Below are positions 50,405 through 61,600 of a DNA stretch of 64,000 bases, one piece after another. The position numbers and the translations under genes are program-made. The DNA is from Occultella kanbiaonis (GTDB taxonomy: Bacteria; Actinomycetota; Actinomycetes; Actinomycetales; Beutenbergiaceae), in NCBI RefSeq assembly GCF_009708215.1, contig NZ_CP046175.1, positions 1,116,001 to 1,180,000 of the forward strand. Reading direction: 5' to 3'. The notes under the pieces were generated by a model. That model searched no databases, was not told the origin of the DNA, and was given only the letters and a program-made list of their open reading frames with translations. Each line of letters opens with the position of its first letter. Positions within the stretch are counted from its first letter, which is position 1.

Positions 50405-51206
50405 GCAGGGCAAGGGCAAGAAGCCCACGCCGGGCAAGGGCCGTGGCCAGGATCGGCCGGCCCAGCCGAAGCGACCCGCCGCGGGCCGCACGCCAGCACG
50501 GGCGACCGGGACCGGTGCCGGCCGGACGCCGGCTAAGGCGGCCAGGCCCCGCGTCGAGAAGTTCGACGTGGACTCCGATGTCACCAAGAGCGGGCTCGCA
50601 CAGTTCTTCGCCCCGGTGGCGGGCTTCGGTGTGACGATGTCCACGCTGTTCCGCCCGGTGGTGACGGAGCAGTACCCGTTCGAGAAGAAGCCGACCGCGC
50701 CGCGCTACCACGGCCGGCACCAGCTCAACCGGCACCCGGACGGGCTGGAGAAGTGCATCGGCTGTGAGCTGTGCGCGTGGGCCTGCCCCGCGGACGCCAT
50801 CTACGTCGAGGCCGGCAACAACACCCCGGAGGCGCAGTACTCGCCGGGGGAGCGGTACGGCAAGGTGTACCAGATCAACTACCTCCGCTGTATCTTCTGC
50901 GGGCTCTGCATCGAGGCCTGCCCCACCCGGGCGCTGACGATGACGAACGACTTCGAGCTCGCCGGCACCACGCGGGAGAAGATGATCTTCGAGAAGGACA
51001 CCCTGCTGGCCCCGATCCGGTCGGGGATGCTGGCCGCGCCGCACCCGATGGTCTCCGGTCTGAGCGACGGCGACTACTACCGAGGTGACGTGACCGGACC
51101 CACCACGGCGCAGGTGGCCTGGGTCTCCGAGCGTCGTCCGGACGACGAGAGCCTGTCCTCGGCCGCAGCCGCGGCGACGCGAGGCACCAGGGGAGACGAG
51201 AAGTGA
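50397..51206 (+). CDS. nuoI: NADH-quinone oxidoreductase subunit I
   Basis: A 269-aa ferredoxin-like subunit binding clusters N6a and N6b. Ligands are [19 protein letters not shown] and [18 protein letters not shown]. The first 55 residues are a Lys/Pro/Ala/Thr-rich basic extension ([20 protein letters not shown]) before [26 protein letters not shown]. It overlaps nuoH by 8 bp and nuoJ by 4. Confidence 0.96.
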   Translation: MAEQGKGKKPTPGKGRGQDRPAQPKRPAAGRTPARATGTGAGRTPAKAARPRVEKFDVDSDVTKSGLAQFFAPVAGFGVTMSTLFRPVVTEQYPFEKKPTAPRYHGRHQLNRHPDGLEKCIGCELCAWACPADAIYVEAGNNTPEAQYSPGERYGKVYQINYLRCIFCGLCIEACPTRALTMTNDFELAGTTREKMIFEKDTLLAPIRSGMLAAPHPMVSGLSDGDYYRGDVTGPTTAQVAWVSERRPDDESLSSAAAAATRGTRGDEK

Positions 51207-52039
51207 GCCCGCTGGAGATCTCCACCGGTGAGGCCGTGCTGTTCTGGGTGCTGGCACCGCTGATGGTGGCCGGGGCGCTGAGCCTGCTGTTCGCCAAGCG
51301 TCCGGTGCACATCGCGGTGAGCATGGCCGGAGTGATGGTCGCCCTCGCGATCATGTACATCATGCTGGAGGCGCCGTTCCTCGGCGTCGCCCAGATCGTC
51401 GTCTACACGGGCGCGGTCATGATGCTGTTCCTGTTCGTGATCATGCTCGCCGGCGTCGACACCTCCGAGTCCCTGGTCGAGACGATCAAGGGACAGCGGT
51501 GGATCGCGGTCGTCGGGCTGGTCGGCCTGCTGGTACTCATCACCGCCGTCGTCACCCGCGCCACGCTGCCGCCCGCCGTGGGCCTGGCCGAGGCGAACGC
51601 GGACACGAACCCGGTGGGCGTCGCCCGCCTCATCTTCGGTGACTACATCTTCGCGTTCGAGCTCACCGCGGCACTGCTGATCACCGCCGCGCTCGGCGCC
51701 CTGGTGCTCAGCCACCGCCGCCGGCTCACGCCGAAGGTCGGCCAGAAGGAACTCGCCGAGGCGAAGCTGGCCGCCTACGGCAAGGGCGGTTCGGCCGAGG
51801 GGGTCACCCCGCCGGCCGGGCCCGGCGTGTACGCCCGCCACAACAGCGCCGACATGCCCGCCCTCGATCCCGCCGGGGTCCCGATCGACAGCTCGGTGGT
51901 CACCGTGCTGCGGGTCCGCGGGCAGGAGGCCGAGGCGGCTGATCTCGACTCCGACCGGGTCGCCCGGATCGCCACCGGTGAGCCGATGGTGCCCGAGATC
52001 GCGCCCGCGCCCGAGACCACGAAGGAGAACGAGGAATGA
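51203..52039 (+). CDS. nuoJ: NADH-quinone oxidoreductase subunit J
   Basis: A 278-aa membrane subunit with five helices in the first 170 residues, including the pi-bulge helix [25 protein letters not shown] that couples quinone chemistry to proton transfer. The last 100 residues are a hydrophilic tail. GTG 51203 overlaps the nuoI stop. Confidence 0.96.
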   Translation: MSPLEISTGEAVLFWVLAPLMVAGALSLLFAKRPVHIAVSMAGVMVALAIMYIMLEAPFLGVAQIVVYTGAVMMLFLFVIMLAGVDTSESLVETIKGQRWIAVVGLVGLLVLITAVVTRATLPPAVGLAEANADTNPVGVARLIFGDYIFAFELTAALLITAALGALVLSHRRRLTPKVGQKELAEAKLAAYGKGGSAEGVTPPAGPGVYARHNSADMPALDPAGVPIDSSVVTVLRVRGQEAEAADLDSDRVARIATGEPMVPEIAPAPETTKENEE

Positions 52040-52335
52040 GCCTGGTCAACTACCTGGTGCTCTCGGGGATCCTGTTCTCGATCGGGTCGATCGCGGTGCT
52101 GACGCGTCGCAACGCGATCGTCGCGTTCATGGGTGTCGAGCTCATGCTGAACGCCGCGAACCTCACCCTGGTCACCTTCGGGCGGCTGCACGGCGACCTG
52201 CAGGGCCAGGTGATCGCCTTCTTCGTGATGGTGGTCGCGGCCGCCGAGGTGGTCATCGGGCTCGCCATCATCGTGTCCATCTTCCGAACCCGCGGGTCTG
52301 CGTCGATCGATGACGCCAACCTGCTGAAGAGCTGA
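52036..52335 (+). CDS. nuoK: NADH-quinone oxidoreductase subunit K
   Basis: A 99-aa subunit with three helices. The conserved glutamate pair is in [20 protein letters not shown] (helix 2) and [19 protein letters not shown] (helix 3), which relays protons between NuoJ and NuoN. ATG overlaps the nuoJ stop. Confidence 0.97.
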   Translation: MSLVNYLVLSGILFSIGSIAVLTRRNAIVAFMGVELMLNAANLTLVTFGRLHGDLQGQVIAFFVMVVAAAEVVIGLAIIVSIFRTRGSASIDDANLLKS

Positions 52336-52344
52336 GGGGCCCAC

Positions 52345-54255
52345 GTGGACACCTTGAACCTGGCATGGCTGCTCATTGCCATTCCGCTGGTGAGCTCCGC
52401 AGTCCTGCTCCTGCTCGGCCGTGCCTCCGACGCCTGGGGGCACTGGCTGGGGGTGCTCGCCTCGGCGGCCTCCGCCGTCCTCGCGATCGTCATCCTGGTG
52501 CAGCTGCTCGGCCTCGGCGCCGATGACCGGGTCGCCAATGTGCATCTCTTCGACTGGATCACGGCCGGGGACCTGACCGTCTCCGCGGGTCTGCTCGTGG
52601 ACCCGCTCTCGGTGACGTTCGCCCTCCTGATCACGTTCGTCGGCACCCTGATCCACATCTACGCGGTCGCCTACATGTCCCACGACGCCGACCGGCGCCG
52701 GTTCTTCGCCTACCTGAACCTGTTCATCGCGGCGATGCTGGTGCTGGTCCTCGCGGACTCCTACGCACTGCTCTTCCTCGGCTGGGAGGGCGTGGGTCTC
52801 GCCTCCTATCTGCTCATCGGGTTCTGGAACCAGAACACCGAGTACGCGGTCGCGGCGAAGAAGGCGTTCATCATGAACCGGGTCGGTGACATGGGGATGC
52901 TGGTCGCGATGATGGCGATGTTCGCCACCTTCGGCGCGGTCGACTTCGAGACCGTCTTCGGTGCCGCGAGCGGCGCCGGCCAGGGTGCGATGACGCTGAT
53001 CGGCCTGATGCTGGTCCTCGCCGCCTGCGGCAAGTCCGCGCAGTTCCCGCTGCAGGCCTGGCTCGGCGACGCGATGGCGGGCCCGACGCCGGTCTCCGCG
53101 CTCATCCACGCGGCCACCATGGTCACCGCGGGTGTCTACCTGATCGTCCGCTCCGGTCCGATCTTCGAGCACACCCCGACGGCGCAGCTCGTCGCGGCGA
53201 TCATCGGTGCGATCACGCTGCTGTTCGGTGCGATCGTCGGGTGCGCGAAGGACGACGTCAAGAAGGTCCTCGCGGCCTCCACGATGTCCCAGATCGGCTA
53301 CATGATGCTCGCCGCGGGTCTTGGCCCGATCGGCTACGCGTTCGCGATCTTCCACCTCATCACGCACGGCTTCTTCAAGGCCGGGATGTTCCTCGGGGCC
53401 GGCTCGGTGATGCACGGCATGGGCGACGAGGTGAACATGCGCGGCTTCGGGAACCTCAGCAAGTACATGAAGGTCACCTGGATCACGTTCATGGCGGGCT
53501 GGCTCGCGATCATCGGGATCCCGCCGTTCTCCGGGTTCTGGAGCAAGGACAAGATCATCGAGACCGCGTTCGTGGGGGAGGGCTGGCAGCCCTGGGTGTT
53601 CGGCACCGTCGCGATGGTCGGCGCCGGGATCACCGCGTTCTACATGTCCCGCCTGTTCTTCATGACCTTCCACGGCAAGGCCCGCTGGAACGACGGCAAG
53701 AACGACCTGCCCGGCCCCGAGCGGCACCCGCACGAGTCCCCGGCGCTGATGACCGTGCCGATGATCGTGCTCGCCGTCGGAGCCATCGCCCTCGGTGGGG
53801 TGCTCTCCATCGGGGACACGTTCGTGTCCTGGCTCGAGCCGGTGACAGGGCACGTCGAGCACCACGAGCCGGTGCTCTCGGTGCCCGTGATCACGGTGAC
53901 CACGATCGTCCTGGTCCTCATCGGGGCCTTCCTGGCCTGGCGCCAGTACGCCGCCTCGGCGGTCCCGGTGACGCCCCCGACCGGGACGGTGCTCACCCGC
54001 GCCGCCCGCGTGGACCTCTACCAGGACGCGGTCAACGAGGGCGTGTTCATGCGCCCCGGCCAGCACCTGACCCGCACCCTGGTCTACGCCGACACCGCCG
54101 TCGTCGACGGCGCGGTCAACGGACTCGGGTCCGGAACCCTTGGCTGGGGAGAAAGACTGCGTCGGCTGCAGAACGGCTTCGTCCGTAGTTACGCCGCGGT
54201 GATGCTGATCGGTGTCATCGGTGCCCTTGTCGTCGTCCTCGCCTCGCGAGTCTGA
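52345..54255 (+). CDS. nuoL: NADH-quinone oxidoreductase subunit L
   Basis: A 636-aa antiporter-like subunit at the distal end of the membrane arm. Conserved parts are [21 protein letters not shown]-like (glutamate of TM5), [35 protein letters not shown] (lysine/histidine channel) and [36 protein letters not shown]-terminal amphipathic lateral helix follows near 530-560. GTG 52345 is 9 nt after nuoK. Confidence 0.97.
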   Translation: MDTLNLAWLLIAIPLVSSAVLLLLGRASDAWGHWLGVLASAASAVLAIVILVQLLGLGADDRVANVHLFDWITAGDLTVSAGLLVDPLSVTFALLITFVGTLIHIYAVAYMSHDADRRRFFAYLNLFIAAMLVLVLADSYALLFLGWEGVGLASYLLIGFWNQNTEYAVAAKKAFIMNRVGDMGMLVAMMAMFATFGAVDFETVFGAASGAGQGAMTLIGLMLVLAACGKSAQFPLQAWLGDAMAGPTPVSALIHAATMVTAGVYLIVRSGPIFEHTPTAQLVAAIIGAITLLFGAIVGCAKDDVKKVLAASTMSQIGYMMLAAGLGPIGYAFAIFHLITHGFFKAGMFLGAGSVMHGMGDEVNMRGFGNLSKYMKVTWITFMAGWLAIIGIPPFSGFWSKDKIIETAFVGEGWQPWVFGTVAMVGAGITAFYMSRLFFMTFHGKARWNDGKNDLPGPERHPHESPALMTVPMIVLAVGAIALGGVLSIGDTFVSWLEPVTGHVEHHEPVLSVPVITVTTIVLVLIGAFLAWRQYAASAVPVTPPTGTVLTRAARVDLYQDAVNEGVFMRPGQHLTRTLVYADTAVVDGAVNGLGSGTLGWGERLRRLQNGFVRSYAAVMLIGVIGALVVVLASRV

Positions 54256-54270
54256 GTCGGAGAGAAACTG

Positions 54271-55857
54271 ATGCCTACTCAATTCGCGGACCTGCCCTGG
54301 CTGACCATCCTGATCGTGGCGCCGACCGTCGTTGCCGCTCTGATCTGGCTGGTCAAGCCGCTGCGCCGGGCCGCCCGCCCGATCGGGCTCGCCACCAGCG
54401 CCGGAGTCCTGATCGGCGTGGCCCTGATGGCGAGCGCGTTCGACGTCTCCGACGCCGCGGGAGTTCAGTTCACCCAGACCCACGACTGGATCGCACCGCT
54501 CGGCGCGAGCTACGCCGTCGGGGTCGACGGGATGGGGCTGACCCTGGTCGCCCTCGCCGCACTGCTGGTGCCCGTCGTGCTGATCGCCGGCTGGAACGAG
54601 GTGAAGTTGCCCAGCGGCATCGCCGCGGAGCGGGCCGACAACGCGCTCGCCTACCGGCAGGCGGGCTTCGTCGCACTGATCCTCGTGCTCGAGTCGCTGA
54701 TGATCGCGGTCTTCGCCGCCCGGGACCTGTTCCTGTTCTATGTGATCTTCGAGGCCATGCTGATCCCGGTGTACTTCCTCATCGGGGTCTACGGCGGCCC
54801 GAACCGTCGCGCCGCGGCACTGAAGTTCCTGTTGTACTCCCTCGCGGGCGGGCTCGTGATGCTGGCCGGCGTCATCGCCGTCTACTTCCAGACCGACGGC
54901 GGCCCCGGCACCTACCTGCTCGCGAACCTCACCGACATCGCCGCGGACAACCCCACGCTGCAGATGTGGCTGTTCCTGTCCTTCTTCATCGCGTTCGCGG
55001 TGAAGGCCCCGATGTTCCCGGTGCACACCTGGCTGCCCGATGCGGCCGCCCAGGCCACACCTGGGACGTCCACCCTGCTCGTCGGGGTGCTGGACAAGGT
55101 CGGCACGTTCGGCATGATCGTGATCTGCCTGCCGCTGTTCCCCGGCGCGGCCGCCGCGGCCGCGCCGGTGATCATCGTGCTGGCGATCATCTCGATCGTC
55201 TACGGCGGGCTCGTCGCGATCGGCCAGAACGACCTGATGCGGATGATCGCGTTCTCCTCGGTGTCCCACTTCGGGTTCATCGTGATGGGCGTGTTCGTCG
55301 GAACGCAGACGGCGCTGGTCGGCGCGATGCTCTACATGGTCGCCCACGGGGTCACGATCGCCGCCCTGTTCCTGATCTCGGGGTTCCTCACCCAGCGCGG
55401 TGCCAGCCAGGACATGCGGACGTACTCGGGGATGCAGCGCGTCACCCGGGTGCTCGCGGGCACCTGGCTCTTCGCCGGGCTCGCCTCGCTCGCCCTGCCG
55501 GGCCTGAGCGGCTTCGTGCCGGAGTACCTCGTGCTCCTCGGCAGCTTCGAGGCGCACTGGGCGTACGGCGTGTTCGCCGTGATCGGCGTCGTGCTCTCCG
55601 CCCTGTACATCCTGCTCGCCTATCAGCGGGTGTTCACCGGCCCGGTGCCCGAGGCGGGAGCACCGGTCGAACTGGCCGGAGCGGCCCTCGACGTCCCGGA
55701 CCGCGCAGGTCTGAAGGACCTGACCGGGCGGGAGAAGTGGGCCGTGGTCCCACTCGCCCTCGCCGTCCTCTTCCTCGGTCTCTACCCGGCCCCCGTGCTG
55801 GAACTCCTCTCCGGAGTCGCTGACCAGTTCGCCGCGATCCTTGGGAGCGCCTCATGA
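54271..55857 (+). CDS. nuoM: NADH-quinone oxidoreductase subunit M
   Basis: A 528-aa antiporter-like proton-pumping subunit. The ion-channel features are IFAARDLFLFYVIFEAMLIPVYFLIGVYGG (glutamate), VKAPMFPVHTWLPDAAAQATPGTSTLLVGVLDKVG and GLVAIGQNDLMRMIAFSSVSHFGFIVMGVF. ATG 54271 follows GGAGAGAAACTG. The stop overlaps nuoN (ATGA). Confidence 0.97.
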   Translation: MPTQFADLPWLTILIVAPTVVAALIWLVKPLRRAARPIGLATSAGVLIGVALMASAFDVSDAAGVQFTQTHDWIAPLGASYAVGVDGMGLTLVALAALLVPVVLIAGWNEVKLPSGIAAERADNALAYRQAGFVALILVLESLMIAVFAARDLFLFYVIFEAMLIPVYFLIGVYGGPNRRAAALKFLLYSLAGGLVMLAGVIAVYFQTDGGPGTYLLANLTDIAADNPTLQMWLFLSFFIAFAVKAPMFPVHTWLPDAAAQATPGTSTLLVGVLDKVGTFGMIVICLPLFPGAAAAAAPVIIVLAIISIVYGGLVAIGQNDLMRMIAFSSVSHFGFIVMGVFVGTQTALVGAMLYMVAHGVTIAALFLISGFLTQRGASQDMRTYSGMQRVTRVLAGTWLFAGLASLALPGLSGFVPEYLVLLGSFEAHWAYGVFAVIGVVLSALYILLAYQRVFTGPVPEAGAPVELAGAALDVPDRAGLKDLTGREKWAVVPLALAVLFLGLYPAPVLELLSGVADQFAAILGSAS

Positions 55858-57428
55858 ACCAGTTCGTCCCGCCCGAGATCGACTGGGCCGCCCTGAGCCC
55901 GGTCCTGATCGTGCTCGGCATCGCCGTGATCGGGGTGCTCGTCGAGGCGTTCGTCCCGGTCCGGGTCCGGCGCGCCACGCAGGTCGTGCTCGCCGTGGTG
56001 GGCGTCGGCGCCGCCCTGGTGGCCGTCGCATGGCGCTGGGTGGTCGTCCAGGCGGACGGCCCGACGGCGTTGGTCGCCGGTGCGCTCCGGGAGGACGCCC
56101 CGGCGTTGCTCGCCCAGGCGATCCTGCTCGTGTGCGCGTTCGTGGGACTGCTCGTGATCGCGGACCGGTCCTCGGGCGAGGATGCGTTCGCACCCGCGGC
56201 GGCCGCGATCCCCGGCTCCGCCTACGAGGCGGAGGCCCGCAAGGCCGGCCTGGTGCAGACCGAGGTCTTCCCGCTGACCATGTTCGCCATCGGCGGGATG
56301 CTCGTGTTTCCCGCCGCCGCGGACCTGCTCACCCTGTTCATCGCGCTCGAGGTGCTCTCCCTCCCGCTGTACCTGCTCGCCGGACTGGCCCGCCGCCGTC
56401 GGCTCCTCTCGCAGGAGGCGTCGCTGAAGTACTTCCTGCTCGGTGCGTTCTCCTCCGCGTTCTTCCTGATGGGCCTTGCCCTGCTGTACGGCTACTCCGG
56501 TTCGGTGCGGTTCGACGCGGTGGCCACCGCGGTTCCGGCCACCTCCGGCATGGACGGGATGCTCCTCGCGGGTGTGCTGCTGGTGATGGTCGGGCTGCTG
56601 TTCAAGGTCGGCGCCGTGCCGTTCCACTCCTGGGTGCCGGACGTCTACCAGGGCGCCCCCACCCCGGTCACCGGCTTCATGGCCGCCTGCACGAAGATCG
56701 CCGCGTTCGCGGCGATGCTGCGGTTCTTCTACGTGGTGGCCCCGGGGCTGCAGTGGGACCTCACCGTGGTGCTCTGGATCATCGCGATCATCACCATGAT
56801 CGTCGGCACCGTGCTCGCCGTGGTGCAGACGGACATGAAGCGGATGCTCGCGTACTCCTCGGTGGCGCACGCCGGGTTCGTGCTGCTCGGCGTCATCGCG
56901 CTGGTGCCGAGCGGGATCTCCTCGGTCCTGTTCTACCTGCTCGCCTACGGCCTGGCCACGGTCGGCGCGTTCGGCCTGCTCACGCTGGTCCGGGAGCGGG
57001 ACGCGGACGGCAACGTCACCGGTGAGGCCCTGCACCTGTCCCAGTGGGCCGGCCTCGGCAGGCGTCACCCGGTGCTCGCGGTGTGCTTCACGCTGTTCCT
57101 CATCTCGTTCGCCGGGATCCCGCTCACGGGCGGCTTCATCGGGAAGTTCGCGGTCTTCGGCGCGGCCATCGAGGGTGGCGCATGGCCGCTCGTGGTGATC
57201 GCCGTGCTCGCGAGCGCGGCCGCGGCGTTCTTCTACGTGCGGGTCATCGTGCTGATGTTCTTCACCGAGCCCACCGGCACCGAAGCCGACCCCGGCACCA
57301 CCGTGGTCCGCACCGAGGGCCTGACCGCCGTGGCCGTCGTGGTGTGCGCGGTCGGCACCGTCCTGCTGGGTGTGTTGCCCGGCCCGATTCTCGACCTTGC
57401 TGCGAATGCCACTAAGTTCATGCTGTGA
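55854..57428 (+). CDS. nuoN: NADH-quinone oxidoreductase subunit N
   Basis: A 524-aa antiporter-like subunit. It shows LFIALEVLSLPLYLLAGLARRRRLLSQEASLKYFLLGAFSSAFFLMG, FKVGAVPFHSWVPDVYQGAPTPVTGFMAACTKIAAF and GTVLAVVQTDMKRMLAYSSVAHAGFVLLGV. It is the last of 14 nuo genes, in the standard A-N order. The stop overlaps the GTG of the polyprenyl synthase. Confidence 0.97.
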   Translation: MNQFVPPEIDWAALSPVLIVLGIAVIGVLVEAFVPVRVRRATQVVLAVVGVGAALVAVAWRWVVVQADGPTALVAGALREDAPALLAQAILLVCAFVGLLVIADRSSGEDAFAPAAAAIPGSAYEAEARKAGLVQTEVFPLTMFAIGGMLVFPAAADLLTLFIALEVLSLPLYLLAGLARRRRLLSQEASLKYFLLGAFSSAFFLMGLALLYGYSGSVRFDAVATAVPATSGMDGMLLAGVLLVMVGLLFKVGAVPFHSWVPDVYQGAPTPVTGFMAACTKIAAFAAMLRFFYVVAPGLQWDLTVVLWIIAIITMIVGTVLAVVQTDMKRMLAYSSVAHAGFVLLGVIALVPSGISSVLFYLLAYGLATVGAFGLLTLVRERDADGNVTGEALHLSQWAGLGRRHPVLAVCFTLFLISFAGIPLTGGFIGKFAVFGAAIEGGAWPLVVIAVLASAAAAFFYVRVIVLMFFTEPTGTEADPGTTVVRTEGLTAVAVVVCAVGTVLLGVLPGPILDLAANATKFML

Positions 57429-58429
57429 CCTCTTCGATGCTTCCGCTCGGTGACCGTGAGCTGGAGACCCAGATCGCAGGCGAGCTCGACGAGATCGAGC
57501 GTCGGCTGGTGGCGGCCGCACGCACTGCGGACGCGCTGGTCTCCGCGCCCGCGAACCACCTGCTCGCCGCGGGGGGCAAGCGGCTGCGGCCGGTCCTGGT
57601 GCTGCTCACCTCGCAGTTCGGGTCAGGCGTGGACGACTCGGTGCGGCAGGCCGCCGTCGCCACCGAGCTGACGCACCTGGCCACGCTCTACCACGACGAC
57701 GTGATGGACTCCGCCCCGCTGCGCCGCGGCGCCCCCAGCGCCCACGAGGTGTGGGGCAACTCGGTCGCGATCCTCACCGGGGACCTGTTGTTCGCGCGCG
57801 CCTCGCAGCTCGTCTCCGAGCTCGGTCCCGTCGCCGTGCGGATCCAGGCGGACGCCTTCGAGCGACTGGTCCTCGGTCAGCTGCACGAGACCCTCGGTCC
57901 GGCACCGGACGAGGACCCGGTGGCGCACTACCTCGCGGTGCTCGGGGACAAGACGGGATCGCTGATCGCGGCCGCCGCGCACTACGGGACGCTCTTCGCC
58001 GGGGCAGGCGATGACGTCCGCGCAGCCACCGTCGCCTATGCCGAGAAGGTCGGTGTCGCCTTCCAGCTCGCGGACGACGTCATCGACCTCGCTTCCGACG
58101 CCGAGACCACCGGCAAGGCGCCGGGCACGGACCTGCGCGAGGGCGTGCCCACGATGCCGGTGCTGCTGCTCCGGGCGCGGGCCGCGGCCGGCACGCTCGA
58201 CCCCGAGGGCATGCGCCTGCTCGCCGACCTCGACGGCGACCTCGGCTCCGACGACGTCCTCGCCGACGTGCTGGCGCGCCTGCGGGCCCATGACGTGGTC
58301 ACCGAGGCCCGGGCGCTCGCCCGGACCTGGTCGGCCGATGCCGTCGCCGAGCTCGACCCGCTGCCCGAGTCCACGGCCCGGTCCGCGCTCCAGGCGTTCG
58401 CCGGCCTCCTGGTCGACCGCCTCTCCTGA
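57425..58429 (+). CDS. hepT: Long-chain polyprenyl diphosphate synthase (menaquinone tail)
   Basis: A 334-aa isoprenyl diphosphate synthase that builds the tail used by MenA. The first aspartate-rich motif is YHDDVMDSAPLRRG (residues near 96), preceded by AAGGKRLRPVLVLL. The second is QLADDVIDLASD (near 218). This is a trans-type synthase; chain length (seven to nine units) cannot be told from the sequence. It overlaps nuoN by 4 bp and ends the operon, so tail synthesis is translated with complex I. Mycobacterial GrcC1 similarly lies next to menJ. Confidence 0.92.
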   Translation: MTSSMLPLGDRELETQIAGELDEIERRLVAAARTADALVSAPANHLLAAGGKRLRPVLVLLTSQFGSGVDDSVRQAAVATELTHLATLYHDDVMDSAPLRRGAPSAHEVWGNSVAILTGDLLFARASQLVSELGPVAVRIQADAFERLVLGQLHETLGPAPDEDPVAHYLAVLGDKTGSLIAAAAHYGTLFAGAGDDVRAATVAYAEKVGVAFQLADDVIDLASDAETTGKAPGTDLREGVPTMPVLLLRARAAAGTLDPEGMRLLADLDGDLGSDDVLADVLARLRAHDVVTEARALARTWSADAVAELDPLPESTARSALQAFAGLLVDRLS

Positions 58430-58536
58430 CCCGACGCGGCCGCACCCTCGCCGGCCTGTCACCGCGGCGCCCCCGCAATCGCCCCGCGTCGGCGCCGTCA
58501 ACCCCCCATCCAGCCGTCCAACCCGCCCCACGCCGT

Positions 58537-58606
58537 CGACCTAGTACCCGCCGCGTCGAGATCGCCGCTGCCAGGGTCCGATGTCGGCACCGCGGGTACT
58601 AGGTCG
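58537..58606. terminator. Long inverted repeat after the nuo operon
   Basis: CGACCTAGTACCCGC (58537-58551) and GCGGGTACTAGGTCG (58592-58606) are perfect 15-bp complements around a 40-nt loop. They lie 108 bp after hepT and 46 bp beyond the end of eccC on the other strand. The long stem could terminate both transcripts or be a REP-like element. No other gene is seen in the 222-bp gap. Confidence 0.6.
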
Positions 58607-58651
58607 GCGGGAGCGCGCTCGGCGCGAGGTGGGGGTCAGGTGGCGGGGTGG

Positions 58652-61600
58652 TCAGGTGGTCGAGGGGGAGTCGGCCAGCTGGACGACCTGGAGGCCGTGC
58701 TCGCGGCTGACGAACTGGCCACGCCCCGGGTCGCTCGGGCGCGGCTTCGCGGCTCCGACGAGGGCGCCCTCGTCCTTGCTACCGGACAACACCAGACCGG
58801 GCGCCGCCAGGTCCCGCAGGGCCTGCAGCACCGGCTCGTACATGGCCCGGCCCGCGCCGCCGGTGCGCCGGGTGATGTTCAGGTGCAACCCGACGTCGCC
58901 CGCCTGGGCGAGCAGCGGGATCAGCGGGCTGATCGGGTTCCCGGTGGAGGTGGCCACCAGGTCGTAGTCGTCGACCAGCACGAACACCTCGGCGCCGGTC
59001 CACCAGGACCTGGCCCGCAACTGCTGCGGGGTCACGTCGGGACCGGGCAGTCGGCTGCGCAGGTACTCGGCGATGCCCGCGATCTCACCGGACGCCTGGT
59101 CGGCGGTCGTGAAGTAGCCGGCCAGGTACTCCTCGGGGATCTCCGCCAGCAGGGACCGGCGGTAGTCGACCACGAAGATCTGGGCCTGCTTCGGCGTGTA
59201 CAGGCGCTGCACCTCGCGGGCGATCCCACGCAGCAGCCCGGACTTGCCCGAGCCGGAGTCCCCGAACGCGTAGAAGTGTGCGTCCTGGCGGGGGTTGAGA
59301 CCCACGGGGCCGAGCGCGGACTCGTTGATGCCGAGCAGGATCTGGTCGGCGACGGGCGTGCCGGCCGCGAGGTCGCGGACCTCCTCGAGGCTGATCAGCT
59401 CCGGCAGCAGACGCAACTTCGGGGGAGGCGGTCCGGTCCAGGCCGCGTTGACGGTCTCGATCAGGTGCTCCACGCCGCTGCCGAGGCTCGTCGGCGATCC
59501 GTCACCGTCGATGCGCGGCAGGGACGTGAGGACGTGGTGGCGGGAGACCACGAGACCGCGACCGGGCCGGTCCTTCGGTACGTTCGCGGCGACCTTGCGG
59601 TCGATGTCGGAGTCCATCGGGTCACCGAGGCGCAGCTCCAGCTTGGTGCCGAAGACGTCCTTGACCTGGGTCCGGAAGTCGATCCAGCGGTTCGTCGTGG
59701 CGATCAGGTGCATCCCGAACGTCAGCCCGCGCCCGGCGAGCGCCTGGATCTCCATCTCCATGCCGTCGAACTCGGAGCGCAGGGTCGACCAGCCGTCGAC
59801 GATCAGGAACACGTCCCCATAACCGTCGTCGGCGCGGCCCTCGAGGCGGCGCTGCCGGTAGGTCTCGATCGAGTCGATGCCCTGCTCGCGGAAGTACACC
59901 TCGCGGGCGTTCACGATGCCCTCCAGCTCGGCGAGGATCCGCCGCACCACATCGGGCTCGCTGCGGGTAGCGACACCGGCCACGTGTGCCAGGGATGCCA
60001 TCGGCGAGAACGTTCCGCCGCCGAAGTCCATCACGTAGAACTGCACCTCGAGCGGGCTCTGCGTCAACGACAGGCCGGTCACCACGGACCGGGCCACGGT
60101 CGACTTGCCGGACCGCGGTCCGCCGACGATCGCCATGTGGCCACCGGCGCCGGACAGGCTCAGGCGCAGGGTGTCGCGGCGCTGTTCCAGCGGCCGGTCG
60201 ACGATGCCCAACGGGAACGTGAGTGCACTCGCGCCGCGCCAGGCCGCGGAGACCAGGCCGAGGGCCGGGTCGGTGGTCAGGTCCGGCATCATCTGGTCGT
60301 AGGTGAACGGCACCTCCAACGGTGGCAACCACACCTGGTGTGCCGCCGGTCCCTTGCCCCGCATCCGGTCGACCGCGATGTCGAAGGTGACCCGCTTCTC
60401 CTCCGGCTCGTTGTTCGACGGTGCGAGATCGGGTTCGTCGTCGCTGCCGAGGGAGAGCACGGGAGCCGCCGTGAACGCCTCGATCTTCGCCTCGGCGACG
60501 GACCCGGACGGACCGCCAACGGACCGCCGTCGGGCCTTCGGCGGAGCCGAGACGTACGCCGCGCGGAACTGGATGAGCGTGGACGCGTCAGACTTCAGGA
60601 ACCCGTGGCCACCGCCGCCCGGCAGTTCGAACGCGTCCGGAACGCCGATGACGGCCCGGGAGTCCGCGCCGGAGAACGTCTTCAGGCCGACCCGGTAGCT
60701 CAGGTGGGACTCCAGGCCACGCAGCTTGCCCTCCTCGAGCCGCTGCGTGGACAACAACATGTGGATCTGGAGCGAGCGCCCCAGCCGCCCGATCGCGACG
60801 AACAGGTCGGCGAACTCGGGCTTGGCCGAGAGGAGCTCGGAGAACTCGTCGGCGACGATGAGCAGCGCGGGCAGCGGTGCGAGGTCGCTGCGGCCACCCT
60901 TGCGGGCCTTCTCGTAGTCGGCCACGTTGGCGAAGTTCCCGCTGGCCCGGAGCAGTTCCTGGCGACGCACCATCTCGCCCTTGAGGGCGTCCTGCATGCG
61001 GTCCACCAGGGTCAGTTCCTCGCCCAGGTTCGTGATGATCGCCGAGACGTGCGGCATGTCCGCCATCCCGGCGAACGTGGCACCACCCTTGAAGTCGACC
61101 AGCACGAAGTTCAGGTCCTCGGAGGAGTGCGTCAACGCCATGGCGAGCACGAGCGTGCGCAGCACCTCGGACTTACCGGACCCGGTGGCACCAATCAGCA
61201 GGCCGTGCGGGCCCATGCCCTGTTGGGCGGACTCCTTGATGTCCAGCGCGAGCGGCTGGCCCTGCGAGGTCAGACCGATCGGCACCCGGAGCCGGTCCCT
61301 CGGCAGCCGCGGTGCCCAGGCGACGGCAGGGTCGAAGTCGCGCACGTCCGGCAGGCCGAGCAGGTCGGTCAGTTCCGCCGAGACCGTCGCCTTCGGAGCA
61401 CCTCCCTCGTCGGAACCCTCGACCAGCAGCGGTGCGAGCCGTCGAGCGGTGGCCTCCGCCTCGGCGATGCTCATCTGGTCGGCCATGCCGCGCTGTGGCG
61501 GGAACCCGCGCTGGAGCACCTGCATCGGGGTCAGGCCGGCCTCGGCGCCGGCGCGGATCGTGGCGTACAGCTGGACTCGCATGGTGTTGCGGCTGGACAG

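Noticed and set aside
51775-55557. 1260-codon open frame antisense to nuoJ-nuoM
   Set aside because: It opposes highly conserved nuo genes and is His/Asp/Arg/Gly-rich, as expected when the opposite strand of a 70% GC gene is read. No domain is recognisable.
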